From positions 248,001-312,000 of the forward strand of contig NZ_JAABNO010000001.1 in the NCBI RefSeq assembly GCF_009928445.1: DNA of 64,000 bases, written 5' to 3'. This DNA is from Clostridium sp. C8-1-8. Lineage in GTDB: Bacteria; Bacillota; Clostridia; Clostridiales; Clostridiaceae. Made by a program: the position numbers and the translations under genes. Below the pieces are notes generated by a model. It was given only the letters and a program-made list of their open reading frames with translations. It had not been told where the DNA came from and ran no database searches. Below, in pieces: positions 53,820-61,392 of this stretch (positions are counted from its first letter, which is position 1; each line of letters begins with the position of its first letter).

Positions 53820-54719
53820 ATGGGGTTATTTCACAAAGAAGGGCTGGGCGTAAATATAATGAAATTAAATAAGTTTAAGTTTAGTCTAGGAAAAGTCTTA
53901 TTGTTTTCAACCTTAATGAATGTAATTCAGGTAGTATTAATGATTTCTTTGATAGCTTTTGACAAGGCGGATAATATCATAGGAGATAATACTGTTAAGA
54001 TATACATAATAGCTTTAATGATAGCTATGAACAGTTTGATATCTGTATTTAGTTTTTACTCTATTCTTTTTAGAAAAGGGGAAAGAGGTTTAGTTGAATC
54101 AATGAGGAATCTAGAGCAGCTAAACAGAACCTTAAGGGAGCAGAGACATGATTATCTTAACCATATTCAGATAATATATGGGCTTATGGAAATAGGCGAG
54201 CATGAAGAAGCTAAAAACTATATGGAACCAGTTTATAAAGATATAATAAAGCTTAGTAAAGCCCTTAAAACTTCTGAGCCAGCAATAAACGCTCTACTTC
54301 AGGCAAAGCTTCAAATGGCGGAACAAAAGGATATAACGGTAGAAATAGAAGTTAAGACAGAATTAAAAAGACTTCCTATAAAGGCTTGGGAGCTTTGCAG
54401 AATTCTAGGAAATCTTGTTGATAACTCTATATATGCATTACAACTTAAGAGCGATAACAGATTCTTATTTATTGAGCTTACTGAGACAGTAAGTAACTAC
54501 AAGTTTACTGTGATGAATAACGGTCCTAAGATATCTAAAGAAGTGATTTCGTCAATATTTAGTGAAGGCTTTACCACTAAGGGTAATGAAGGTAATGGAA
54601 TGGGTTTATTTATAGTAAAAGAAATACTGAAAAACTGCGGTGGGGAGATAAATGTGGAATCAAATGATGATAGAACTACATTCTATTTTACTATACCAAA
54701 GGCTCCAGAAATACTATAG
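53820..54719 (+). CDS. SpoOB-type sensor histidine kinase
   Basis: 299 aa: two membrane helices (about 24-46 and 60-84), a SpoOB-like helical phosphoacceptor with His110 (REQRHDYLNHIQIIYGLMEI), then a GHKL ATPase domain with N-box ILGNLVDNSIYAL and GNGMGLFIVKEIL. This group (NatK, DcuS-related) pairs with LytTR or CitB-type regulators; a LytTR regulator lies at 56944. The start is uncertain: ATG 53820 or ATG 53859 (a 13-residue shorter form), both with weak ribosome-binding sites. Ligand unknown. Confidence 0.85.
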   Translation: MGLFHKEGLGVNIMKLNKFKFSLGKVLLFSTLMNVIQVVLMISLIAFDKADNIIGDNTVKIYIIALMIAMNSLISVFSFYSILFRKGERGLVESMRNLEQLNRTLREQRHDYLNHIQIIYGLMEIGEHEEAKNYMEPVYKDIIKLSKALKTSEPAINALLQAKLQMAEQKDITVEIEVKTELKRLPIKAWELCRILGNLVDNSIYALQLKSDNRFLFIELTETVSNYKFTVMNNGPKISKEVISSIFSEGFTTKGNEGNGMGLFIVKEILKNCGGEINVESNDDRTTFYFTIPKAPEIL

Positions 54720-54844
54720 TAGATAAATCAGCAACTCAAAAGGACATTTGGGGAGTAAAAATGTATCTTATAATGAATTAATATTACTAAAACTAAAAAA
54801 GGTTGTATTATATGATTAAAAGGATGATGAAGGGAGGAGAACAA

Positions 54845-55336
54845 ATGGATTTATTCTCGGCATTTTCTGCATTGACTATTATTCTTTTAATCATAGGTTT
54901 TATCTTAGTTGCAATTGAAATGGTAGTGCCTGGTTTTGGTGTGCCTGGTATAGCAGGCTCAATATGCCTTTTAGCTGCGGTATTTATAACTGTAAGATCC
55001 TTTGAAGAGGCACTTATAATGATTGTAGGAATACTTGCCATACTAGGAATACTGCTTGCTATAGTTTTAAATGCCTTTACAAAAGGAAAACTATTTAAAC
55101 CCTTGATATTAACTGAAGAACAGCATAAGGATAAAGGGTATATAAGCTCTGTTGATTTAGATTATTTACTTCATAAGACAGGTATAACAATTACTGATCT
55201 AAGGCCGGCTGGAGCAGCAGACTTTGATGGAGTTAAGTTTGATGTAGTTGCAGACGGAGAATATATTTCTAGAAATACTAAGGTTGAAATATTTAGAGTT
55301 CAAGGATCTAAACTAGTTGTTAGAAAGTTAAAATAA
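54845..55336 (+). CDS. NfeD-like membrane protein
   Basis: A 163-aa protein: three membrane helices in 5-80 with the NfeD-typical VPGFGVPGIAG, and a C-terminal OB-fold domain (about 105-163). The ATG at 54845 follows AAGGGAGGAG at 6-12 nt, unlike the in-frame ATG at 54803. NfeD proteins partner with flotillin-like SPFH proteins, and floA follows 21 nt downstream. Expected in functional membrane microdomains. Confidence 0.9.
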   Translation: MDLFSAFSALTIILLIIGFILVAIEMVVPGFGVPGIAGSICLLAAVFITVRSFEEALIMIVGILAILGILLAIVLNAFTKGKLFKPLILTEEQHKDKGYISSVDLDYLLHKTGITITDLRPAGAADFDGVKFDVVADGEYISRNTKVEIFRVQGSKLVVRKLK

Positions 55337-55357
55337 ATTATATTTAGGAGGATTGTC

Positions 55358-56344
55358 ATGGGAGACGCTGTTGCTATTAGAATCATTATTAGTATCGTAA
55401 TTATTGTTTTTGTAGTTGGAACCTTTTTCACATTTGTACCACTTGGATTGTGGGTATCGTCATTAGCTGCTAATGTAAGAGTTAGCGTATTTAATTTAGT
55501 AGGTATGAGACTAAGAAGAGTTGTACCAAGCAGAATAGTATTACCTCTTATAAAGGCTACTAAGGCTGGTCTTACGATAAACGTAAACCAATTAGAAGCA
55601 CATTACCTTGCAGGAGGAAATGTAGATAAAGTAGTTGATGCACTTATAGCTGCTCATAGAGCTGATATAGATCTTCATTTTGAAAAAGCTGCTGCAATAG
55701 ATCTTGCTGGTAGAGATGTTTTGGAAGCTGTTAAGATGAGCGTTAATCCAAAGGTTATTGAAACACCAAATGTTTCAGCTGTTGCTAAGGATGGTATAGA
55801 ATTATTAGTTAAAGCTAGAGTAACTGTTAGAACTAATCTAGAAAGACTTGTTGGTGGAGCTGGTGAAGCTACAATACTTGCCAGAGTAGGTGAAGGTATA
55901 GTAACTAATGTAGGTTCTTCAGAAAGTCATAAGCTAGTACTTGAAAACCCGGATGCTATTTCACAAACCGTTTTAAATAAGGGACTTGATGCAGGAACTG
56001 CATTTGAGATATTATCCATAGATATTGCGGACGTAGATGTAGGAAGAAATATAGGCGCACACCTTCAAACTCTTCAAGCAGAAGCAGATAAGAATATAGC
56101 TCAAGCTAAAGCAGAAGAAAGAAGAGCTATGGCTGTAGCTAGAGAACAAGAAATGAGAGCTGCAGTTGTTGAAGCTGAATCAGAAGTTCCAAGAGCAATG
56201 GCTCAAGCACTTAGAGAAGGAAAGCTTGGTATAATGGATTATTATGACATGCAGAATCTTATAGCTGATACAAGAATGAGATCATCTATATCAGAAGCAG
56301 GACAAAAGAAAAAGGAAATAAAGTCAAATAACGAAGAAAAGTAA
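55358..56344 (+). CDS. floA: Flotillin-like protein FloA
   Basis: A 328-aa SPFH protein with N-terminal re-entrant hydrophobic hairpin (about 8-35), the FloA-specific [41 protein letters not shown], an SPFH domain (to about 220) and an Ala/Glu-rich coiled-coil tail. It scaffolds lipid-raft-like microdomains with NfeD. AGGAGG lies 7 nt before ATG 55358. It forms an operon with nfeD and the 122-aa gene. Confidence 0.95.
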   Translation: MGDAVAIRIIISIVIIVFVVGTFFTFVPLGLWVSSLAANVRVSVFNLVGMRLRRVVPSRIVLPLIKATKAGLTINVNQLEAHYLAGGNVDKVVDALIAAHRADIDLHFEKAAAIDLAGRDVLEAVKMSVNPKVIETPNVSAVAKDGIELLVKARVTVRTNLERLVGGAGEATILARVGEGIVTNVGSSESHKLVLENPDAISQTVLNKGLDAGTAFEILSIDIADVDVGRNIGAHLQTLQAEADKNIAQAKAEERRAMAVAREQEMRAAVVEAESEVPRAMAQALREGKLGIMDYYDMQNLIADTRMRSSISEAGQKKKEIKSNNEEK

Positions 56345-56386
56345 TTATACTAAAGCCTTTATTTATTCCATAAGGGAGTGATAAGT

Positions 56387-56755
56387 GTGGACTTAAAGGA
56401 TATTATATCTGATATTATGGATAATATTTCAGATAACAGCGACATTAAAGGTATAACCGATAGCTTTAAAAAATATAAGCAAATGGCGCAATATGGATCA
56501 GAAGGGTACAGACCTTATGTGCCACCTATAGTTAAACCTGAGGGTGTTGAAGCTTCAGCAGAGCCTGAAGCACAAGTCTTAAAAGGGGTATCTGAAGTTA
56601 TTATAGAAGAACAGTCTATTGATAGAAATGGGGCACTTTTAGAAGGTATTGCTCAGGAAATAACGCCATTAAAGCTGCAACAGGCTATTGTTCTTTCTGA
56701 ACTGATAAATAAACCAGTGTGCAAGAGAAAGAGGAATGGATTTAGAAGGGTTTAA
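56387..56755 (+). CDS. Hypothetical protein downstream of floA
   Basis: A 122-aa soluble acidic protein with no recognised family. The N-terminus (DLKDIISDIMDN) is helical, the middle is proline-rich (GYRPYVPPIVKP), and the end is basic (VCKRKRNGFRRV). The start is GTG 56387: GGGAG lies 8 nt before; the upstream in-frame GTG at 56378 overlaps that site. It follows floA by 42 nt and ends at the hairpin 56761. By context it may help membrane-microdomain assembly. Confidence 0.7.
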   Translation: MDLKDIISDIMDNISDNSDIKGITDSFKKYKQMAQYGSEGYRPYVPPIVKPEGVEASAEPEAQVLKGVSEVIIEEQSIDRNGALLEGIAQEITPLKLQQAIVLSELINKPVCKRKRNGFRRV

Positions 56756-56760
56756 TAAAG

Positions 56761-56811
56761 ATGTACTACTTCAATCCGAAAATATAATTTTATTATGAGG
56801 TGGTACATTTT
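56761..56811 (+). terminator. Terminator after floA operon
   Basis: GATGTACTACTTCA (about 56760-56773) pairs with TGAGGTGGTACATT, followed by TTTTAT. The 5' arm resembles the 5' arm of the RNA element at 30621. Confidence 0.7.
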
Positions 56812-56830
56812 TATAATTGCAAGTTTAAAA

Positions 56831-56871
56831 TATAGATGCTACGGTATTATAATAATGCTTTAGCATCTATA
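56831..56871. other. Perfect hairpin before the LytTR gene
   Basis: TATAGATGCTA (56831-56841) pairs with TAGCATCTATA (56861-56871). No T-run directly after; may be regulatory or a weak terminator. Confidence 0.45.
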
Positions 56872-56943
56872 TAAATTTTCACTAAGTTAAGTTTATTAAC
56901 AGCAGTTTTTAAAATATGACTATTTTTTAATGAGAGGTATACA

Positions 56944-57681
56944 ATGAAGGTATTAATAGTAGACGATGAGAAGGGTATGAGGTTAGTAATAAGAAAAGTA
57001 GTTGAAAAGGTTCAAGGCTTTGAAGTAGTGGGAGAAGCTGGAGGTGGCGACCTCGCTATAAGTTTATTTAAAGACAAGAGACCAGAAGTAGTGTTTTTAG
57101 ATGTGGAAATGCCAGATTGTAGTGGCATTGAACTAGCTAAAAAGATATCAGATATTGATCCTAAAACAATAATAATATTTGCTACTGCTCACTCTCAGTA
57201 TATGTCAGATGCCTTTCAGGTTTATGCCTTTGATTATTTGGTGAAGCCCTTCAAAATGGAGAGGCTTAATCAAACTCTCGATAGAATAAAAAAGTTAAGT
57301 GAGCCTTCAGAGCATTATGGAATAGATAAGATAATAAAGCATGAAAAAGGGTTAGAAAAACTTATGATAAAAAATAAGGAAGGTATAAGTTTTATTGATT
57401 CGAAAGAAATTGTACTTGTACAAAGAGAGGAAAATAGCACTGTAATATATACTAATTCAGACAGCTTTATTACCTCAGCTACTTTAACGGAGATAGAAGA
57501 AAAGTTAGATAAGAATCAATTTTTTAGAAGTCACAAGTCTTATATAATAAATCTATCGTTAATTACTCGAATTTATCCCTATGGGAGATGGACTTATATA
57601 GTTAAACTTAAAAACACAGATAAAGATGCTTTACTAACTCATGAAAAGTACGAAGATATAAAGAAGATGTTTAGTTTATAA
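56944..57681 (+). CDS. LytTR-family response regulator
   Basis: 245 aa: receiver domain (Asp7-Asp8, phosphorylated Asp53, Lys101) and LytTR DNA-binding domain (about 140-245: VLVQREENSTVIYT, FFRSHKSYIINLSLI). Probable partner of the SpoOB-type kinase at 53820, as in NatKR-like systems, although the NfeD-floA genes separate them. GAGAGGTAT lies 6-9 nt before ATG 56944. The next gene follows after 30 nt. Confidence 0.93.
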   Translation: MKVLIVDDEKGMRLVIRKVVEKVQGFEVVGEAGGGDLAISLFKDKRPEVVFLDVEMPDCSGIELAKKISDIDPKTIIIFATAHSQYMSDAFQVYAFDYLVKPFKMERLNQTLDRIKKLSEPSEHYGIDKIIKHEKGLEKLMIKNKEGISFIDSKEIVLVQREENSTVIYTNSDSFITSATLTEIEEKLDKNQFFRSHKSYIINLSLITRIYPYGRWTYIVKLKNTDKDALLTHEKYEDIKKMFSL

Positions 57682-57711
57682 AAATGGTTATAGTAAGGAG
57701 TACAATATATT

Positions 57712-58113
57712 ATGGAAGATTCAAGAGAAAGAGGCTGCCTCATAACAGGATATTTAATATTGAATTTTATAGGCGGAATACTTAGTGCACTATCCTACCC
57801 AACAACTAAATTAAGTCAAAACTTAGCCCCAGAAATTGCAAAGCAGTTTCCTTTAAGTAGTACAGCAATTATAATTTCAACTATACTAGGAGTACTTACA
57901 TTAATTGTTATAATAGGAGTTTTTGCGTGGAATAAGATAGCTATGTATGCTTATGTGGTTTTGGCTATAATAAAAAATGTAGTTACCTTTGCTTCAAGTG
58001 GCTTTACAATTATGAATTTAGTATGGGCTGTTATATCAATAGGTATACCTGTACTAATAGCTTATACACTTATTAGGCGTATGTCTGAAGAGCAGATTGA
58101 TGAGAATATATAA
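57712..58113 (+). CDS. Four-helix membrane protein
   Basis: A 133-aa protein with four hydrophobic segments (about residues 10-28, 49-71, 76-95, 100-121) and an acidic C-terminus. No recognised family. It lies 30 nt after the LytTR gene, so it may be its co-transcribed target or partner. ATG 57712 with AAGGAG 11 nt before. Function unknown. Confidence 0.7.
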   Translation: MEDSRERGCLITGYLILNFIGGILSALSYPTTKLSQNLAPEIAKQFPLSSTAIIISTILGVLTLIVIIGVFAWNKIAMYAYVVLAIIKNVVTFASSGFTIMNLVWAVISIGIPVLIAYTLIRRMSEEQIDENI

Positions 58114-58281
58114 AGCCTATAATTAAGCTAAAGATATTTAAACTTGATACATTTATATAGAAAATTAATTTGTAAGTAAGGGATGTTTGAATTCTGCTAA
58201 ATAAATTATAAAATTAAAAAGAGTAAAAAAAAACTTCTGAGATATACTAAAAATAAAGTCATTCTTGGGAGGTTTTTTTAT

Positions 58282-58515
58282 ATGGTATGGGATAAGATGA
58301 GAGAATTAAATCTTGATGATAAGATTGAGGAGCACTTAAAAGATGTAACACAAAGAGATTCAAATGCAGTGGAAGAGATAGTCACAGATCCAGAGCTTCT
58401 TATGAAAGTAAAAGAGTTCATTCATGCAGGTATGGACCCAAGAACAATTGGAGAATCTTTAAACCTTTCCGTAAAGCAAGTAAACATAATAAAAGATATG
58501 CTTGGAAAGATGTAA
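58282..58515 (+). CDS. Hypothetical 77-aa helical protein
   Basis: A small soluble protein: LNLDDKIEEHLKDVTQ, DPELLMKVKEFIHAGMDPRTIGESLNL and SVKQVNIIKDMLGKM. The last half reads like a helix-turn-helix (R-T-I-G-E-S-L), so DNA or protein binding is conceivable. GGGAGG lies 11 nt before ATG 58282. Monocistronic. Confidence 0.7.
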   Translation: MVWDKMRELNLDDKIEEHLKDVTQRDSNAVEEIVTDPELLMKVKEFIHAGMDPRTIGESLNLSVKQVNIIKDMLGKM

Positions 58516-58556
58516 TAAAGAGTTTTTACAAAATCCATAAAAGCTACTTATGAAAA

Positions 58557-58608
58557 TAAAAGTCATGTATAAAAAGTAGAGAAATCTTCTTTTATGCATG
58601 GCTTTTGT
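58557..58608 (+). terminator. Terminator after the 77-aa gene
   Basis: AAAGTCATGTATAAAAAG pairs with CTTTTATGCATGGCTTTT, followed by GTTT. It shares the stem sequence with several other terminators here. Confidence 0.75.
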
Positions 58609-58735
58609 TTAGTTAAATTGGCAAACATAAATTTTTATCATAGATGCACATCTGAATATATTAGTGGAATATATTAATACAAATATAAATATGTATTAAT
58701 AAAGCTTTACAAAATAAGAAAAGGGGATTTGGAGG

Positions 58736-59356
58736 ATGCAGAAAAGTAAATATCCTAGATTTGTTTGTAAAAGCTCCATGGAAATATTGGAGGATTATGA
58801 TAATGATAGATGCTATAAGCTTACATTTCCCATAAGCAAGAAGGGAAATAAGAATATATTGGTTATAGGAAGAGCTCCTAAGCTTTGCAATGATTCTAAG
58901 TGCGACAAGTTAATACAAAGGGTTTTAAAATACGTCGACAGTAGACGAGAGGAATTTGGAGATATCTATAAAGTTAGCGTTGTAAATTTATTTACTGTTA
59001 TTGAATATGAAAGAAGTAGTATAGAATACGCGCTTAATGCCAGGGGAGAATGCTTTGCCACTGGCAATGATGATTTATTCAAGTTAAATGAGGTAGCTAT
59101 ACGTAATGATGATATAATAAGGCATTGCATAGAAGAAGCTGACTATATAATACTTGGATGGGGTGAGGTAATAAAGGAAATAGAGACTATATACAATTTG
59201 AGAGTAGAATATATCTTAAAGACTATAAGAGAGCTTAATTCGCTTAGTGTGGAGCAAAGAAGGATGTATATAGTTGGAGATCTTACTAAAAAGGGATACC
59301 CTAGACACTGCTTTAATTGGAACTTGCAAGATCCTTTAATGGAATTTCAGTGGTAG
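58736..59356 (+). CDS. DUF1643 protein
   Basis: A 206-aa soluble protein matching DUF1643: PISKKGNKNILVIGRAP, YKVSVVNLFTVI, DDIIRHCIEEADYIILGWGE, and a C-terminal TKKGYPRHCFNW. Relatives occur in bacteria and phages; function unknown, some sit near restriction or nucleotide metabolism genes. GGAGG directly before ATG 58736, and AAAGGGG 9 nt before, fixes the start. It is followed 23 nt later by the CHAP gene. Confidence 0.82.
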   Translation: MQKSKYPRFVCKSSMEILEDYDNDRCYKLTFPISKKGNKNILVIGRAPKLCNDSKCDKLIQRVLKYVDSRREEFGDIYKVSVVNLFTVIEYERSSIEYALNARGECFATGNDDLFKLNEVAIRNDDIIRHCIEEADYIILGWGEVIKEIETIYNLRVEYILKTIRELNSLSVEQRRMYIVGDLTKKGYPRHCFNWNLQDPLMEFQW

Positions 59357-59379
59357 AGTATAGTTATTGAGAGGAATTT

Positions 59380-59985
59380 ATGTACTATAAAAGAAGAAAA
59401 TTTAATTTTATAAAAACAATGTTTGTAGCAGTAATAATGGTATTGATACTAGGTGTGGTAATATCTATAGTTACAAGTTTAGCATATAAGTTTGGCAGTG
59501 AAGTTGGCAAGGTGACTGATACTTACCAAGGGATATCTATATACAATAATGGACAAGATGGCTCCATCGAACATGGAATAAGTAAAAGCAAGGATGGTTA
59601 CGTTTACGGCTATAAATGGCAATGTGTAGAGTTTGTAAATAGGTTTTATCATGACAAACTTGGAATAAATATATCCGGTGGAGGAAACGCTAAAGATTAC
59701 TTCGATTCAAAGATTAATAATGGCGAGTTAAATAACACGAGGATGCTTCTTCAGTTTAAAAATGGTGAAGGCGATAAACCAAAAGTGAATGATATAATCG
59801 TGTTCAATATAGGTCAGTATGGGCACTTAGGTATAGTAAGCAAAGTTGGAGACGATTATATAGAAATAGTACAACAAAATGTGCATGGTAAATCAAGGGA
59901 CAATCTTTATATAACTTATAAGGATGATAAGCCTATAATAGGAGCCGGTAGAGGGGTTTTAGGCTGGTTGAGAAAAGACAGCTAA
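59380..59985 (+). CDS. CHAP-domain protein, membrane-anchored
   Basis: A 201-aa protein: basic N-terminus, one membrane segment (about 12-36), then a CHAP domain with catalytic Cys in YKWQCVEFVNRFY (about 84-96) and His in GQYGHLGIVSKV (about 143-154). CHAP enzymes are cysteine peptidases or amidases that cut peptidoglycan cross-bridges or glutathionyl-type amides. Anchored extracellularly, so a cell-wall role is likely. GAGAGG lies 5-8 nt before ATG 59380. Terminator 60106-60140. Confidence 0.85.
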   Translation: MYYKRRKFNFIKTMFVAVIMVLILGVVISIVTSLAYKFGSEVGKVTDTYQGISIYNNGQDGSIEHGISKSKDGYVYGYKWQCVEFVNRFYHDKLGINISGGGNAKDYFDSKINNGELNNTRMLLQFKNGEGDKPKVNDIIVFNIGQYGHLGIVSKVGDDYIEIVQQNVHGKSRDNLYITYKDDKPIIGAGRGVLGWLRKDS

Positions 59986-60105
59986 ATGATAAAGTGATTT
60001 TAACTGAAAAATAATCTTATGCTAGTATTTATAGTTATTCTGACTTTCCAACAACTAATTAAGGCTGATAATTATGTTAAATATCACTGCGAGTTAAAGC
60101 TCGTA

Positions 60106-60140
60106 AAAAAGCACTAATGAAAATACATTAGTGCTTTTTC
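60106..60140. terminator. Strong bidirectional terminator
   Basis: A perfect 14-bp stem AAAAAGCACTAATG/CATTAGTGCTTTTT with a 6-nt loop between the CHAP gene and the convergent BFD-like gene. Confidence 0.88.
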
Positions 60141-60192
60141 AATATTACGATAGGGAGATAAAAATAATTAACTAATGAACAATAAAGGGGAA

Positions 60193-60417
60193 TTAAAGCC
60201 ATTGGTTGTTTAGGTATCCGTCTATCAATTCTTGAATTTTAGGGGTACATCTTCTACCACCGCAACCGCCTGTGCGTGCGCCGGTAACTTTAGTAACTTC
60301 GTCAGGTGTACGAGCACCTTTCCTTATAGCGTCTTTTATCTTAGACCTGGGGATGGCCTTACATAAACAGACTTTCGTTAGCTTATCTAAAATTTCTTGA
60401 TTTAAGTTATTTTCCAT
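60193..60417 (-). CDS. BFD-like [2Fe-2S] protein
   Basis: A 74-aa bacterioferritin-associated ferredoxin-type domain: Cys17 and Cys19 (CLCKAI), and Cys52/Cys57 (GGCGGRRC). In this family four Cys ligate a [2Fe-2S] cluster; here the C-terminal pair is CX4C. Stand-alone, so it may donate electrons or release iron from ferritin, but no ferritin gene lies beside it. GGAGG lies 7 nt before ATG 60417. Monocistronic. Confidence 0.85.
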   Translation of the reverse strand: MENNLNQEILDKLTKVCLCKAIPRSKIKDAIRKGARTPDEVTKVTGARTGGCGGRRCTPKIQELIDGYLNNQWL

Positions 60418-60768
60418 ATTTAATCCTCCATACTTTAAGGATGACTATTAAAGGGGATGGAAAATCTTATTAACTATATTAAACCACTTTGCTATTTGAA
60501 AGTCAATAGTAGTTAGTAATAATTATTAGATAAAATTTTCTGTCCTCATATTGTTCTCACTATAATTATATCCATAATTGATGAGTTTTAGATATCTTGT
60601 TTATGTAATATCTAAATATTTCCTATATAGAAATTAATAATAGAGTTAGCAGAGATATACAATAGTTAAGTGTATAAGTAGAATCTATAATTTATCAAAT
60701 TATAGTACGAGTAATTCTTGCATAGAGTTTTTCATATAAGGTATATTTATTACCAGTAACTGAAAGTA
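60418..60768. other. Non-coding AT-rich stretch
   Basis: About 350 bp upstream of the BFD-like gene. No ORF or strong hairpin seen; the promoter of that gene must lie here. Confidence 0.4.
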
Positions 60769-60864
60769 CTAAAAGAAAAAACTGAAAAATAAATTAGGAT
60801 TTATAAAGATCATAGAAAAGATTACAAGACTTAATATAAATAATCTAAATAGATACATCAACAT
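60769..60864 (-). CDS. Tiny hydrophobic membrane peptide (31 aa)
   Basis: A minus-strand ORF from ATG 60864: 31 residues, nearly all hydrophobic (MLMYLFRLFILSLVIFSMIF and a Phe-rich end), so a single membrane helix with an Arg in it. GAGGTG lies 6 nt before the ATG, and TTTACA/TAATAT promoter boxes (17-bp spacer) lie at 60903-60931. Resembles small membrane peptides, including some type I toxins, but no antitoxin RNA is identified. Confidence 0.5.
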   Translation of the reverse strand: MLMYLFRLFILSLVIFSMIFINPNLFFSFFF

Positions 60865-60902
60865 GATAAGCACCTCTAAAATATTTAATGATTACATTTA
60901 TT

Positions 60903-60931
60903 ATATTAAAACGTATTATTTAATTTGTAAA
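60903..60931 (-). promoter_or_regulatory. Promoter of the 31-aa peptide
   Basis: Read on the minus strand: TTTACA (60926-60931), 17-bp spacer, TAATAT (60903-60908). Confidence 0.5.
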
Positions 60932-61026
60932 GAGTTATTTGATAACATTTATAACAATATTAAATAGTGTTTAGTAAATGTTTTCATTTATTAAATATCT
61001 CATAAATACATAGAAATTAAGAAATG

Positions 61027-61055
61027 TTGACAATAACTTCAAGCTGATATATAAT
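61027..61055 (+). promoter_or_regulatory. ileS promoter
   Basis: A perfect consensus pair: TTGACA (61027-61032), 17-bp spacer, TATAAT (61050-61055), just upstream of the T-box. Confidence 0.9.
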
Positions 61056-61074
61056 TTTTACATTGAAAAGTTAT

Positions 61075-61337
61075 GATTAGGGCAAGTAATTAAGTGTAAT
61101 ACTATAGAGAGCGATTGGTTGGTGCAAAGTCGTGTGTTTACTTGATGAAAATCACCTAGGAGCTGGAGGCTGAAAGTGTTTTACATTAATAAGCTTATCT
61201 CGTCATCCTGCGTTAAAGGATAGAGTATGTATGTACTCGAAATCGAACTGTAGATTTATACTTAGATATAAATCCTAATTACGGTGCCTTAAGGTGGTAT
61301 AACGAATATAACTTCGTCCTATGGGATGGAGTTTTTT
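61075..61337 (+). promoter_or_regulatory. T-box riboswitch (isoleucine)
   Basis: Stem I is visible (AGAGAGCGATTGGTTGGTGCAA near 61106-61127), the specifier AUC lies at 61151-61153 in GAAAATCACC, and the T-box is AAGGTGGTATAACG at 61291-61304, followed by a terminator. The T-box UGGU matches a discriminator A, as in tRNA-Ile. The usual ACCGCG half is replaced by ATAACG. It should induce ileS upon isoleucine starvation. Confidence 0.85.
61311..61337 (+). terminator. T-box terminator of ileS leader
   Basis: ACTTCGTCC (61311-61319) pairs with GGATGGAGT (two G-U) and is followed by T7. Confidence 0.8.
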
Positions 61338-61392
61338 TATTTTTAAATTGTTTAATTTTTTTACTTGAACATAAATGAAAGGGGAATAAATC

